From Aquarana catesbeiana (Eukaryota > Chordata > Amphibia > Anura > Ranidae), in the NCBI RefSeq assembly GCF_042186555.1, contig NC_133331.1, forward strand, positions 3,010,557-3,074,556: a DNA stretch of 64,000 bases, given 5' to 3'. Below the pieces are notes generated by a model. That model did not search any database. It was not told where the DNA came from and was given only the letters and a program-made list of their open reading frames with translations. A program made the position numbers and the translations under genes. Positions 33,401 through 43,369 of the stretch are shown here, in pieces; the first letter of the stretch is position 1, and every line of letters starts with the position of its first letter.

Positions 33401-35250
33401 GTACATAAGTATCACAGGCTCCTCCCATGTACATAAGTATCACAGGCTCCTCCCATGTACATAAGTATCACAGGCTCCTCCCATGTACATAAGTATCACA
33501 GACTCCTCCCATGTACATAAGTATCACAGGCTCCTCCCATGTACATAAGTATCACAGACTCCTCCCATATACATAAGTATCAAAGGCTCCTCCCATGTAC
33601 ATAAGTATCACAGACTCCTCCCATATACATAAGTATCACAGGCTCCTCCCATGTACATAAGTATCACAGACTCCTCCCATGTACATAAGTATCACAGACT
33701 CCTCCCATATACATAAGTATCACAGGCTCCTCCCATGTACATAAGTATCACAGGCTCCTCCCATGTACATAAGTATCACAGACTCCTCCCATGTACATAA
33801 GTATCACAGACTCCTCCCATGTACATAAGTATCACAGACTCCTCCCATGTACATAAGTATCACAGGCTCCTCACATGTACATAAGTATCACAGACTCCTC
33901 CCATGTACATAAGTATCACAGGCTCCTCCCATGTACATAATTATCACAGGCTCCTCCCATGTACATAAGTATCACAGGCTCCTCCCATGTACATAAGTAT
34001 CACAGGCTCCTCCCATGTACATAAGTATCACAGACTCCTCCCATGTACATAAGTATCACAGACTCCTCCCATGTACATAAGTATCACAGGCCCCTCCCAT
34101 GTACATAAGTATCACAGGCCCCTCCCATGTACATAAGTATCACAGACTCCTGCCATATACATAAGTATTACAGACTCCTCCCATCACAGACTCCTCCCAT
34201 GTACATAAGTATCACAGGCTCCTCCCATGTACATAAGTATCACAGACTCCTCCCATGTACATAAGTATCACAGGCTCCTCCTATGTACATAAGTATCACA
34301 GGCTCCTCCCATGTACATAAATATCACAGGCTCCTCCCATGTACATAAGTATCACAGACTCCTCCCATGTACATAAGTATCACAGACTCCTCCCATGTAC
34401 ATAAATATCACAGACTCCTCCCATGTACATAAGTATCACAGGCTCCTCCCATGTACATAAGTATTACAGACTCCTCCCATGTACATAAGTATCACAGGCT
34501 CCTCCCATGTACATAAGTATCACAGGCTCCTCCCATGTACATAAGTATCACAGGCTCCTCCCATGTACATAAGTATCACAGGCTCCTCCCATGTACATAA
34601 GTATCACAGGCTCCTCCCATGTACATAAGTATCACAGGCTCCTCCCATGTACATAAGTATCACAGACTCCTCCCATATACATAAGTATCACAGGCTCCTC
34701 CCATGTACATAAGTATCACAGGCTCCTCCCATGTACATAAGTATCACAGGCTCCTCCCATGTACATAAGTATCACAGGCTCCTCCCATGTACATAAGTAT
34801 CACAGGCTCCTCCCATGTACATAAGTATCACAGGCTCCTCCCATGTACATAAGTATCACAGACTTCTCCCATGTACATAAGTATCACAGGCTCCTCCCAT
34901 GTACATAAGTATCACAGGCTCCTCCCATGTACATAAGTATCACAGGCTCCTCCCATGTACATAAGTATCACAGGCTCCTCCCATGTACATAAGTATCACA
35001 GGCTCCTCCCATGTACATAAGTATCACAGACTCCTCCCATGTACATAAGTATCACAGGCTCCTCCCATGTACATAAGTATCACAGGCTCCTCCCATGTAC
35101 ATAAGTATCACAGACTCCTCCCATGTACATAAGTATCACAGACTCCTCCCATGTACATAAGTATCACAGGCTCCTCCCATGTACATAAGTATCACAGGCT
35201 CCTCCCATGTACATAAGTATCACAGGCTCCTCCCATGTACATAAGTATCA
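30481..35250. repeat. Minisatellite, 28-bp unit, about 170 copies, with higher-order blocks
   Basis: The unit is AAGTATCACAGGCTCCTCCC plus ATGTACAT. The GGCTCC/GACTCC and GTACAT/ATACAT variants recur in the same order. Rare marker units (CATGTACTCCTCCC at 31480 and 33329; ATGTAAATAAG at 31201 and 33050) are 1849 bp apart. Later markers (paired GGCCCCTCC at 32689 and 34089) are 1400 bp apart. This shows recent block duplications inside the array. Confidence 0.95.
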
Positions 35251-36209
35251 TAGCACAGCTGCAATGTCTCCTGCACTGACTGATCATTATCACATGGCCT
35301 ACCTGTTGGATTGGCTCTGCAGACTCCTCCCCTCCCCCGATATCTGCAGCTTTCCTGCCAATCCCCTGGACAGGTTTGTTGGTGGCGGAGGGTCCTCTGG
35401 GCTTGTACGGCCCTCTGTGGAGACCCCAATTACACAGCGAGACCCTTTATCTCCATAGCAACAGTGAGACCCCCATAACCCAAAAATTGTGGGGAGCCCC
35501 CCTCTAAGAATATGTGCCCCTCCCCCCCTTTGGGAAGGTTTGTGGTCTTAGGAAGGTCCAGTATTCATTGATCAGAGCCATAGACATTCCCTGTCTGCTC
35601 ACATTCACAGCACATTTTACAGCTCTTCATACTCCGGAGTAAAGGAGACAAAGAACTTTCCTCCAACATTTCCATCCAAAGAAAACACTTTACACCTGTC
35701 TGCCCACCTCTAAAAATACCTTTTTATATGGTGGTCACCGATAAAGATTGGAAATATGGCGGAACACGGCGTGCCGCGGTGACAACTTTCCACCATATCA
35801 GTCTCCGGTCACATCTGCGCGTTCCGGTAATGCGCACAGAAATGCACGTTTCCACGCAATCCCGGAACACGCAACAAATATCTGCCTCACGCTTGTAGTG
35901 CCATTTATTGTAAATGTCCCCCCAAAACGTGAGACCCCATTACAAGAAATGTGGCAAAATGCATGGGAAATAAAACAAAGCGGAACGCGTCAGAGGCTAC
36001 TTTGTCAGGATTTGTCAGGCTTGTGGGACATAGGGCAATGCACTGAAATCAATGGGGGGCGCTATGCTTGTTGGGGGTTTGTCATCCAGGTGTATGTCAG
36101 AGGTGTGACTGGGACCTTCATCATTTCTCAAACTATGGAATGTTGGGAAATCTCCACCAGTGACTGAGCGCTCACCCCTCCCCCACCCCACCCCCCCCAT
36201 AGCCCCATG
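35251..36209. other. Unassigned sequence, no firm gene
   Basis: Short frames (35207-35458 on +, 35748-36167 on +) have no recognisable domains. A C-rich run lies at about 36178-36199. I see no supported gene here. Confidence 0.4.
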
Positions 36210-36783
36210 CAGTGGTGTATTTAGGTTTTGTGCTGCCCTAGGCCTAACTAAACTCATGCACCCCCTAATTAAAATATGGGCCATCCCTTCCTGTCAAGGC
36301 CACACCCCTTCCTGTTTAAGACCTGCCCTATCTATAAACCACACCCCTTCCTATTTAGGCTCCACCTTTTCCTTTTAGAGCCCCACCTCTTCTGCTCTGT
36401 ACATTAAAAGTGGGTACCAAGTGGCCTCGTCAGTGGCCATCAATGCAGCCTATTAGTGCCCATCAGAGCAGCCTCATCAGGGGCAACCAGTGCAGCCTAT
36501 TAGTGCCCATCAGTGTGGCTTTATCAGGGGCAACAAATGCAGCCTAACAGTGCAGCTCATCAGTGCAGCCCATATCACTGCCCATCATATCAGTGCAGCC
36601 CATATCAGTGCCCATCATATCAGTGCAGCCTATCAGTAGTGCCCATATCAGTGTATTTGTGCGGGAGGCGGCCGCGGGAACCGGGACTTTGAAAAACGGG
36701 ACAGGGGGGGCTTTATTGCATGCGGAGGGGGGCTTTTTTGCCGCCCCCCGCAAAGTGTTGGCCTAGGCCAAGAAACAGCACTG
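36210..36783. mobile_element. hAT-like MITE with perfect 8-bp TSD
   Basis: The ends CAGTGGTGTATTTAGG and the inverted GGCCAAGAAACAGCACTG, with subterminal GCCTAGGCC, are flanked by perfect GCCCCATG duplications (36202-36209 and 36784-36791). The interior has short GCAGCCYATCAGTG repeats. No transposase. Confidence 0.9.
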
Positions 36784-36839
36784 GCCCCATGTGTAATATA
36801 CTGCACCCTCTTTTATACCGAGTCCCCACCATCCCCCAC

Positions 36840-37810
36840 ATACCAGATAAAATAGAAATAAAGACAAACATTTCTTTTCATTTACAATAGAGTAAGGGGG
36901 ACTATAACCCCTGTCAGGTTTTATTTGCCATGTGTCCCCATTGGGGGGAATTCCCTTCACTTCCTTTCCCATAGACAAAACAGGAAGTGAGAGAAATCCT
37001 CCCAAAGTGACATCATCCCTGGGTGTCACCAGAACTAGTGTCCCCATTGGAGGAATTCCCCTCTAATTCCTGTTCTGGTGACAACCTAAATTCTGGGATT
37101 TTCTTTCACTTTTGTTGGTAAATAGAGAGAATGAAGCTCCCTAAAGGAGGCGCAGACAGTAATAAAAACCTGACAGGGGTTCTAATCCCTCTCCACTCCA
37201 TCCAACACTAACAATAAAAACATTTTCCTTTATTTATAATGTAACATATGGGGGAGAAATTAAAAAAAATGATTTGGCAGTGAAAGTGGCAGTTAAAATG
37301 TGTGTGTGTAGGGGGAGGGGAGGGGGAGGGGTTACTTGGTTTGACAGTTAAAGGGTTGAAACAAATGAACAATATAGTTTGGTAGTGAAAGGGTTAAAAA
37401 CTGTAAGAAAAAAAAATTGATTTGGCAGTTGAAGAGAATAAATCTCCCTAACGGGGGCGCAGACAGCAATAAAAACCTGACAGGGGTTCTAATCCCTCTG
37501 CACTCCATCCAACACTAACCATAAACAGATTCTCCTTTATACTTGAACATATGGGCAAGAAATGTGAAAAACACATTGGATTGGCACTGAAAGGGTTAAA
37601 AAAAAAATAAAACTTAAAAAAATCTTTGTTTTGAAAAAAAAAAAGGTTCATAGAAAGGGGTTAAAAATGGAAAAAAAAATTGATTTGGCAGTGAAAGGGT
37701 TAAAGACAAAAAAAGGGGGAGGGGAATTGGGTTCATAAATGAAAGGAAAAAAATTTGATTTGGCAGTGAAAGGGTTAAAAATGGAGAAATAATTGGTGTG
37801 TAATAATGAT
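36840..37810. repeat. Dispersed frog repeat fragments and GATTTGGCAGTGAAAGGGTT subrepeats
   Basis: Three partial copies of a segment with CCTGACAGGGGTTCTAATCC or its complement lie at about 36895, 37168 and 37476. They are mixed with inverted GGTGACA segments near 37024 and 37075. From 37265 to 37790 a degenerate unit with GATTTGGCAGTGAAAGGGTT recurs about four times. Similar text occurs near 7080 and 8990. Non-coding. Confidence 0.65.
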
Positions 37811-38061
37811 AAAATAAAAGAAAAGATTTGATGGAGAATTTCTAAGGCTCCATTCACAATGTTGTCATAAGAATAGAGATCTTTATTTCAGCCATGGGAC
37901 TGTAAGGGTTAAATCTCATTCACAATAACATGTTCTTCTAGGAGCCGTATATCCCTATTAGATCCGTATACTGATCCTACAGGCTGAATTCACAAAGCTC
38001 AGAAATAAGGACGTGGCTCCTTTAAGAAAAATCGTCAGTTATTTTTCAAAAAAAAAAAAAA

Positions 38062-38140
38062 GGTCACCTGACTGCACTCTGCGATCTGATTGGTCCCTTG
38101 ATTCTCTGACTATGATGTCATAGGCTGAGTCTCTATATAG
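38062..38140 (+). promoter_or_regulatory. Putative core promoter of the repeat-protein gene
   Basis: There is an ATTGG (inverted CCAAT) at 38089-38093, a CRE/ATF-like TGATGTCA at 38113-38120 and a TATATAG TATA box at 38134-38140. This would place transcription start near 38165, about 150 bp before the ATG at 38315. Spacing fits a vertebrate TATA promoter. This is inference from motifs; no transcript evidence is available. Confidence 0.5.
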
Positions 38141-38314
38141 ACAGATGCAGGTTAGTGAGCTCTCAGAAGCTCAGAGATCACTGACCAGTGAAGAGACGCT
38201 TCTTATCTCTCCTGAGATATTTCTTGCGATTTTATTGGATTTGATTTTGTTCGATTCAATTTCATTGCGATTTCTATTGTCATACATTTAAAGCGAGTTT
38301 CTTTATTCCTAATA

Positions 38315-38543
38315 ATGAACCGATTTAAATGTAATCCGATTCTTTCTCTGAAAAACACCAAAGAGAAAGCCAGCAAAGGAGGGGCAATGGTAGGAGGTAT
38401 CAGTGACCAGCCTGCAGATACCCCAACCAAAAAGCCCCCCAAAATGAAGAAGTTTCTGCGCGGCTGTTTCAGAGCCGTTGTTGGATGTTTCGGTTCCGGC
38501 TGTAAAGCCAAAAAAAATCACCGAGATACAGACACCGAGATTG
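38315..38543 (+). CDS. Novel repeat protein, exon 1
   Basis: I do not recognise this family. The exon encodes 76 residues plus one base. The start is MNRFKCNPILSLKN, with no signal peptide; a Lys/Pro-rich segment follows, then MKKFLRGCFRAVVGCFGSGC (residues 44-63), a basic, Cys-containing and possibly amphipathic or lipid-modified stretch, then DTDTEI. The ATG has A at -3. The exon ends at a strong donor, G|GTAAGT (38544). The single leftover G combines with the first two bases of the acceptor exon at 41552 to give Asp and keeps the long frame open. A TATA/CCAAT-type promoter lies upstream. A genuine exon is plausible but unproven; a fortuitous frame cannot be excluded. Confidence 0.55.
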
Positions 38544-38558
38544 GTAAGTGTTATGGAT

Positions 38559-41056
38559 AACTAGAAAATGCATTTCCTGGGAAAAATGCGTGGGAATGCT
38601 GAATTGCTAAAACTGCCCCCATCAAAACTGCCCCATCATATTGCCACCATCAAAACTGCCCCATCAAAACTGCCCCATCATATTGCCACCATCAGAACTG
38701 CCCCATCAAAACTGCCCCATCATATTGCCACCATCAAAACTGCCCCATAAAAATTGCCCCATCAATACTGCCCCATCATATTCCTCTATTATAAATCAGT
38801 ACATGGTGTGTCTGTCCCCTCCCCCGGGCTCTGTAATCAGAGCTGAGATGCTCCAGCCACCTCCCCCTCTGTGTATAACAGAAGCTTTGGTAACCATGGC
38901 AACAAAACAAACACAGTACACTCTGATTAATGGCTAAAATTTCCTGAAATGACCACTAAACAAAAAGCTTTTTCTCAAAAACTGTAAAAGATATCAAACT
39001 GAAAAGATATAGCCAGATAGCTGAATATTTTGTGAACATTTTAAAGTTTGTTTGGCGTCTGTAGGTGAAAGTATGAAGGAGCTGAAACTTTTGGGAGCGG
39101 AAGAAGATATTAAGGATTTGAAGCATGCTCTCATTGACTTCAATGTTAAAATAAAGTGTTAAAAAGCTTAATATTTTAAAAAGTATAAATAGTAGAAAAA
39201 AAGTTGAAAAAGTCCCATCATCAGCTGAAAGAGATGAACATTTTAATAGTTGAATGGTTTTAATAGCTGAAAGTATGCAGAAGTTACACAGAGCCAAAAA
39301 ACGTATGGAATAAAAATAAATAGAATCGAATAACAATAGTGGGAGTGCTAAAGCATTCCCACTAATGATAGATACAAAAAGTACTCTGGATAAGTCACCT
39401 ACACTCATCGATCAAATTATTGATTTTGTTTCCATAGAATTATAGAACAGAAGGGATATTAAAGTGATTGATAAGCCACAATCTGATCTTTATATCATCT
39501 CCTCTGTCAGATAAAAATCTGCATCCTCGTACCTGTGCGTTATTTATAAATAAAACGCTTTCTACTTATATTAAAGAGGAAGGAATCCCATCCATTTAAC
39601 ACTTTCAAAAAACATTTCTATTTCTGGCATGTCGGGAATGCTAACTGTCACATTGGTTGTGCTCTCAACCAAACTGTCAAACCATCCAATGGCTGCTGTC
39701 ATAACGGATCACATGTGCAGCATTATGGCAGTTGAAGATTAAACAGAGGCCAAGATGACATAACACATATACATAGTTGCCAACATTTAAAAAAAAAAAA
39801 AAGTTCCAGCTTTATACTGCTGTGCAGTGCAGTGCTCTGTCTGCACCCCAAAGGCGTTAAATTGACCCTTTATGCCCCTCCCCCCTGCTGAACAAATGGG
39901 GCCCCAGTAAGTTGCTGTAAAGCACCTCCCACAGACAGTATCTATTTCATCATTTGCCTGGAATTCTGCCTTAGACCCCGCCCACACTTGGCGATTTGGA
40001 ATGGTCGGCAGAAGTGCTGTGATTCTGCCTGCGATTCCAAATCATGGGAAAACATGCAGCAAGAATTCAAATTACATTATTAGTGGGAATGGTTCAGCAC
40101 TCCCACTATTGTTATTCTTTTTATTTATTTTTATTTAATTTTACATTTTTTGGCTCTGCGTAACTTCTGCATACTTTCAGCTATTAAAACCATTCAACTT
40201 TTAAAATGTTCATCTCTTTCAGCTGATGATGGGACTTTTTAACTTTTTTCTACTATTTATACTTTTTAAAATATTAAGCTTTTAAACACTTTTAACATTG
40301 AAATCAATGAGAGCATGCTTCAGATCCTTAATATCTTCTTCCGCTCCCAAAAGTTTCAGCTCCTTCATACTTTCACCTACAGACGCCAAAAAATTTTAAT
40401 GTTCACAAAATATTCAGCTATCTGGCTATATCTTTTCAGTTTGATATCTTTTACAGTTTTTGTGAAAAAGCTGTTTGTTTAGTGGTCATTTCAGGAAATT
40501 TTAGCTATTAAACAGAGTGTACTGGGCTGCTTTTGTTGCCATGGTTACCAAAGCTTCTGTTATACACAGTGATGGGCGGTGGGGGAGGCGGCTGGAGCAT
40601 CTCAGCTCTGATTACAGAGCCCGGGGAAGGGGTCAGACACACCATGTACTGATTTATAATAGAGGAATATGATGGGGCAGTATTGATGGGGCAATTTTTA
40701 TGGGGCAGTTTTGATGGTGGCAATATGATGGGGCAGTTTTGATGGGGCAGTTTTGATGGTGGCAATATGATGGGGCAGTTTTGATGGGGACAATTTTGAT
40801 GGAGCAGTTTTGATGGTGGCAATATGATGGGGCAGTTTTGATGGGGGCAATTTTGATGGGGCAATTCTGATGGGGGCAGTTTTGATGGTGGCAATATAAT
40901 GGGGCAGTTTTGATGGTGGCAATATGATAGGGCAAATCTGATGGGGGCAGTTTTGATGGTGGCAATATGATGTGGCAGTTTTGATGGGGGCCGTTTTAGC
41001 AATTCAGCTATTCAGCATTCCCACGCATTTTCTCCAGGAAATGCATTTTCTAGTTC
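38559..41056. repeat. 2.5-kb inverted repeat inside the intron
   Basis: The left arm starts AACTAGAAAATGCATTTCCT and the right arm ends with its complement (about 41035-41056). The arms run to about 39368 and from about 40076, leaving a spacer of roughly 700 bp. Inner arm ends share AACAATAGTGGGAGTGCT and its inverse. Each arm contains a small minisatellite (CATCAAAACTGCCCCATCAT; 38611-38780 and 40667-40995). It is either one fold-back element or two copies of one MITE in opposite orientation. Confidence 0.8.
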
Positions 41057-41551
41057 TTAATGTTAACCCAAACATGGCAAGATCTTGTCACCATTGTCAC
41101 ATGACAGAATCACATGGCAATCGATCCAAAACGTGCAGGGTACTATTCCTTCACTTTTGGGTGCGGCCGAGTAATCGGCAATGCAGCGGTTCCCGGTCCC
41201 GACCTCCTCTATATTAATCCACCGCAACAATTCGAGGGATTACAATAAAAGCGGCCGGGTGTTTATTAATAATGAACAGAAGCACTGCAGATTACTCCCC
41301 CACACCCGAAAGTGAAGAATCAGTCCCCTTTCTGACTCCATTCATTTTAGAGGGTCGGCATAACTGCCAGGCAACCAGAATTTTTATATGAAGGCCACCA
41401 TTACCCATCCCTGTGTCCCTGTCATATTGGGTTTATTTATTGTCCCTGGCACTGGAATTTTGAACTTTTCTCTCTATAATTTGATGTTGTATAAAAAAAT
41501 ATATGAAATGTAGGTGAAGGTGCTAATTCTGATTCTTCTTTTTTATTGCAG

Positions 41552-43278
41552 ATGTACGCGGTATTTACTGCAGACACAGCTCACAAGGCAGGACTGCCCC
41601 AGTGAGCGAGACAGAATATGAAAGCTACATTGAGACTCCACCAGCATGTGACGTTCACACGGAAACTCCACCAGCATGTGACGTTCAGACGGAGTCTTCC
41701 CGTCAGCCCTCCCAGAAACCTGGTACATCTGTACCAACACAGGTCCCTACACTGGTAGCGGTGACCACTGCAGTAATGGAAGAGTCTTCCCATCAGCCCT
41801 CTATTTCTGTTTCTACAGCTTCTGAATCACCAACTATCCATGTAGCTGGACAAACAAGACAATTGGCTGTTCCTAGAAGAAGACTCAACAAAAGGTCTGA
41901 GGAACCTTCCCAGGGACCAGGTACGACTGTACCAACACAGGTTCCTACACTGGTGGCGTCTGCCACTCCAGTAACTGGAGGGTCTTCCCATCAGCCCTCC
42001 ATTTTTGTTTTTGGAGCTTCTGAATGGCCAACTATCAAAGTGGCTGGACAAACAAGAAAATTGGCTGTTCCTAAAAGAAGACTCAAAAGGTCTGAGGAAC
42101 CCTCCCAGGGACCAGGTATGGCTGTACCAGCACAGATCCCTACACTGGTGGCGCCTGCCACTCCAGTAACTGGAGGGTCTTCCCATCAGCCCTCCATTTT
42201 CGTTTTTGGAGCTTCTGAATCACCAACTATCAATGTAGCTGGACAAACAAGAAAATTGGCTGTTCCTAAAAGAAGACTTAACAAAAGGTCTGCGGAACCC
42301 TCCCGGGGACCAGGTACGACTGTACCAGCACAGATCCCTACACTGGTGGCGTCTACCACTCCAGTAACTGGAGGGTCTTCCCATCAGCCCTCCATTTTCG
42401 TTTTTGGAGCTTCTGAATGGCCAACTATCAATGTAGATGGACAAACAAGAAAATTGGCTGTTCCTAAAAGAAGACTCAACAAAAGGTCTGAGGAACCCTC
42501 CCGGGGACCAGGTACTGCTGTACCAGCACAGATCCCTACACTGGTGGCGCCTGCCACTCCAGTAACTGGAGGGTCTTCCCATCAGCCCTCCAATTTCGTT
42601 TTTGGAGCTTCTGAATCACCAACTATCAATGTAGCTGGACAAACAAGAAAATTGGCTGTTCCTAAAAGAAGACTTAACAAAAGGTCTGCGGAACCCTCCC
42701 GGGGACCAGGTACGACTGTACCAGCACAGATCCCTACACTGGTGGCGTCTACCACTCCAGTAACTGGAGGGTCTTCCCATCAGCCCTCCATTTTCGTTTT
42801 TGGAGCTTCTGAATGGCCAACTATCAATGTAGATGGACAAACAAGAAAATTGGCTGTTCCTAAAAGAAGACTCAACAAAAGGTCTGAGGAACCTTCCCAG
42901 GGACCAGGTACGACTGTACCAACACAGGTCCCTACACTGGTGGCGGCTGCCACTCCAGTAACTGGAGGGTCTTCCCATCAGCCCTCCATTTTCGTTTTTG
43001 GAGCTTCTGAATGGCCAACTATCAATGTAGATGGACAAACAAGAAAATTGGCTGTTCCTAAAAGAAGACTCAACAAAAGGTCTGAGGAACCCTCCCAGGG
43101 ACCAGGTATGGCTGTATCAGCACAGATCCCTACACTGGTGGCGGCTGCAACTCCAATAACCGGAGGGTCTTCCCATCAGCCCTCCATTTTCGTTTTTGGA
43201 GCTACTGAATCACCAACTATCAATGTAGCTGGACAGACAAGACAATTGGCTGTTCCTAGAAGAAGACTCAACAAATAG
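41552..43278 (+). CDS. Novel 66-residue-repeat protein, exon 2
   Basis: The acceptor TTTTTTATTGCAG ends at 41551. The joined frame reads DVRGIYCRHSSQGRT and runs 575 codons to TAG at 43276-43278; exons 1 and 2 together give 651 residues. After a duplicated ETPPACDV motif come seven full repeats and a final partial one. Each has the order SSHQPS, FVFGASE, PTIN, GQTRKLAVPKRRLNKRS, EPS-GPG and IPTLVA-ATPVTGG (66 residues, 198 bp; unit 2 is one codon shorter). The first and last units share RQLAVPRRRLNK, while internal ones have RKLAVPKRRLNK. The repeats are Pro/Ser/Thr-rich with a basic cluster that could be a nuclear signal or dibasic site. No transmembrane segment is seen. The 198-bp period also keeps the other strand open, so openness alone is weak evidence; the phase-matched splice is stronger. 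Confidence 0.55.
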
Positions 43279-43360
43279 GCTGAGTAACCTTCCCAGGGAC
43301 CAGGTACGGCTGTACCAACACAGGCCCCTATACTGGTGGCGGCTGCCACTTCAGTAACCG
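41700..43360. repeat. 198-bp tandem array underlying exon 2
   Basis: Units recur every 198 bp (CATCAGCCCTCC landmarks). Units 3-4 and 5-6 are almost identical, indicating a recent 396-bp duplication. The array extends about 80 bp past the TAG, where AGGTCTGAGGAACC has become TAGGCTGAGTAACC. Confidence 0.9.
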
Positions 43361-43369
43361 AAGTGGGGG

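Noticed and set aside
24700..35250. Regular direct repeats suggestive of a CRISPR array
   Set aside because: There are no unique spacers; units are head-to-tail at 31 bp and 28 bp, and the window is clearly eukaryotic with no cas-like genes.
35748..36167. 139-codon frame on + strand as a candidate gene
   Set aside because: No recognisable domain, no clear promoter or splice context; composition is that of flanking non-coding DNA. Left as unassigned rather than called.
36544..36766. Short frames with repeated ISVQPISVP or CTDMMGSDMG
   Set aside because: They are inside a hAT MITE with perfect TSD; 21-bp internal repeats explain the pattern.
39787..39987. Short minus-strand frame in the spacer of the intronic palindrome
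   Set aside because: Sixty-six codons starting in unrelated sequence and ending in a poly-Phe run from an A-tract; no support.
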